Shown: positions 34,415 to 34,823 of the stretch, piece after piece
Layout: each line of letters begins with the position of its first letter
Position numbering within the stretch: the first letter of the stretch is position 1
Assembly (NCBI GenBank): GCA_052035735.1
Contig: JBPOHI010000060.1
Location: 1-34,823, forward strand
Direction: 5' to 3'
DNA length: 34,823 bases
From: JAGPDF01 sp052035735
Lineage (GTDB): Bacteria > Acidobacteriota > Thermoanaerobaculia > Multivoradales > JAGPDF01
Program-made: the position numbers and the translations under genes
Notes under the pieces: generated by a model
Databases searched by the model: none
Seen by the model: the letters and a program-made list of their open reading frames with translations, nothing else
What the model was told of the DNA's origin: nothing

Positions 34415-34439
34415 GGAGACAATCGAGTGGGAGTAGGGG
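34415..34439 (+). repeat. Right copy of the guaA 3'-end repeat (candidate attR)
   Basis: Matches 27476-27500 at 21/25 positions. It retains the codons for Thr-Ile-Glu-Trp-Glu and the TAG in the same frame as guaA, with synonymous changes in the Thr (ACA for ACG) and first Glu (GAG for GAA) codons. Upstream bases do not resemble guaA. This is the expected remnant of a displaced gene end after site-specific integration. Confidence 0.65.
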
Positions 34440-34558
34440 AGTCCCGGGGTTGACCGAGAGCGCCGAGAAGTTTTCGCCGGACGATGTCGATTTCGGGCAT
34501 TCTCGTTCGTCGTCCATATGAGACGCCAATGGAGTCGGCTCGAACCAGGAGACAGACA

Positions 34559-34823
34559 ATGCGCGTGATGGTGATTGCGAAGGCGAACGAGGAGATGGGG
34601 AAGAGCATGGCCAACCCGACGCCCGAAATGCTCGAGGCGTTCGCGGCGATGGACAAGTTCACCGAGGAGCTGGTCCAGGCAGGAATTTTCATCGCTGCGG
34701 CCGGCCTCCAGAACAGCGCCCAGGCCAAGCGCATCGTTTGCGAGGGCCCGAAGCGCACGGTCGTCGACGGGCCGTTCGCCGAGTCCCGCGAGCTCATCGC
34801 CGGCTTCTCGATTTGGGAGGTCA
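34559..34823 (+). CDS. YCII-related (DGPF) domain protein, N-terminal part
   Basis: An ATG at 34559 with AGGAG (34547-34551) seven bases before it opens a frame that runs off the window (88 codons visible). The sequence begins RVMVIAKANEE, has TPEMLEAFAAMDKFTEELVQAGI and the diagnostic VVDGPFAESRELIAGF, the DGPF motif of the YCII-related family of small ferredoxin-like-fold proteins. These are often found with ECF sigma factors in actinobacteria and acidobacteria. The biochemical role is unknown. It lies outside the right repeat, so it belongs to the chromosome that originally followed guaA, or to a neighbouring insertion. Confidence 0.85.
   Translation, partial: MRVMVIAKANEEMGKSMANPTPEMLEAFAAMDKFTEELVQAGIFIAAAGLQNSAQAKRIVCEGPKRTVVDGPFAESRELIAGFSIWEV

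Larger units (their letters stand above)
27476..34439. mobile_element. Putative guaA-targeted defence island with two modules
   Basis: The segment is bounded by direct repeats of the guaA 3' end and carries two convergent defence gene pairs, with none of the housekeeping gene types found outside. Base composition drops: hand counts of single 60-base lines give 32/60 and 33/60 G+C in the ATPase gene (lines starting 28321 and 28441) against 45/60 in guaA (line 26581), while a line in gajA gives 39/60. No integrase, transposase or excisionase is present, so mobility must come from elsewhere or has been lost. The boundaries are inferred from the repeats. Confidence 0.6.
34016..34558. other. Gene-poor right end of the island and flank
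   Basis: About 540 bases between gajA and the YCII-domain gene hold no protein I can support. The part to 34414 should contain the gajA promoter, but no clear -35/-10 pair is seen. An AT-rich spot lies at about 34091-34101 (AGTTAAAATATG). A 24-codon frame (34362-34436) ends in the TIEWE-stop of the repeat. The remainder after 34439 is GC-rich flank leading to the YCII gene. Confidence 0.5.

Noticed and set aside
27498..34440. Retron, CRISPR array or toxin-antitoxin pair in the island
   Set aside because: No reverse transcriptase, no regularly spaced repeats and no small two-gene pair was seen; all sizeable genes are accounted for by the two ATPase-nuclease modules.
34222..34797. Minus-strand 191-codon frame at the right end
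   Set aside because: It covers the YCII-domain gene antisense and the non-coding island end; no recognisable protein.

Overview
The window is high-GC chromosomal DNA from a diderm (outer-membrane) bacterium. It carries BamA, Skp/OmpH, LpxD-FabZ-LpxA, LolCE/LolD and a ClpC-type unfoldase in one run of dense, overlapping genes. ClpC in a diderm, a Gfo/Idh oxidoreductase directly after lpxA, and GTG/TTG starts in GC-rich DNA would fit Acidobacteriota (Thermoanaerobaculia- or Holophagae-like) or a neighbouring phylum. That placement is inference, because no rRNA or other marker of identity is in the window.

Layout. Positions 1-1630 hold the end of a threonine/serine ammonia-lyase, then ridA and hpt on the minus strand. 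An unrecognised coiled-coil protein follows at 1666-3210, and a minus-strand purine nucleoside phosphorylase at 3251-4081. From 4138 a long plus-strand run begins: lysS, lolC/E, lolD, clpC, bamA, skp, lpxD, fabZ, lpxA, a Gfo/Idh oxidoreductase, mtnP, surE, pcm, acyP, apt, tRNA-Arg(CCT), a membrane-anchored TPR protein and a pyrimidine-nucleoside phosphorylase. A minus-strand exported protein (21820-22875) interrupts it, and cinA, plsY, gpsA and guaA continue to 27497. Two themes dominate: outer-membrane biogenesis (BAM barrel assembly, Skp chaperone, lipid A acylation, lipoprotein export) and nucleotide salvage (Hpt, Apt, two purine nucleoside phosphorylase-family enzymes, SurE, a pyrimidine phosphorylase, GuaA).

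The accessory region starts at the 3' end of guaA. A 25-bp stretch containing the guaA stop (27476-27500) is repeated with 21/25 identity at 34415-34439, and the second copy again reads Thr-Ile-Glu-Trp-Glu-stop. Between the copies lie two convergent two-gene defence modules. The first is an ABC-type ATPase plus an HNH nuclease (Septu/PtuAB-like, 27715-30128), visibly poorer in GC than the chromosome. The second, on the minus strand, is an OLD-family ATPase-TOPRIM nuclease plus a UvrD-like helicase (Gabija/GajAB-like, 30265-34004). Both pairs overlap by a 4-base start/stop junction. No integrase lies between the repeats, so this looks like a small guaA-targeted defence island that was mobilised in trans or has lost its recombinase. 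Chromosomal-type sequence resumes after it with a YCII/DGPF-domain gene cut by the window end.

A second pattern is a set of -10-like hexamers, several of them extended TGn forms, 5-11 bases before start codons of genes that lack a leader (pnp, lysS, the exported protein, cinA, guaA). This suggests that leaderless transcription is common in this organism.
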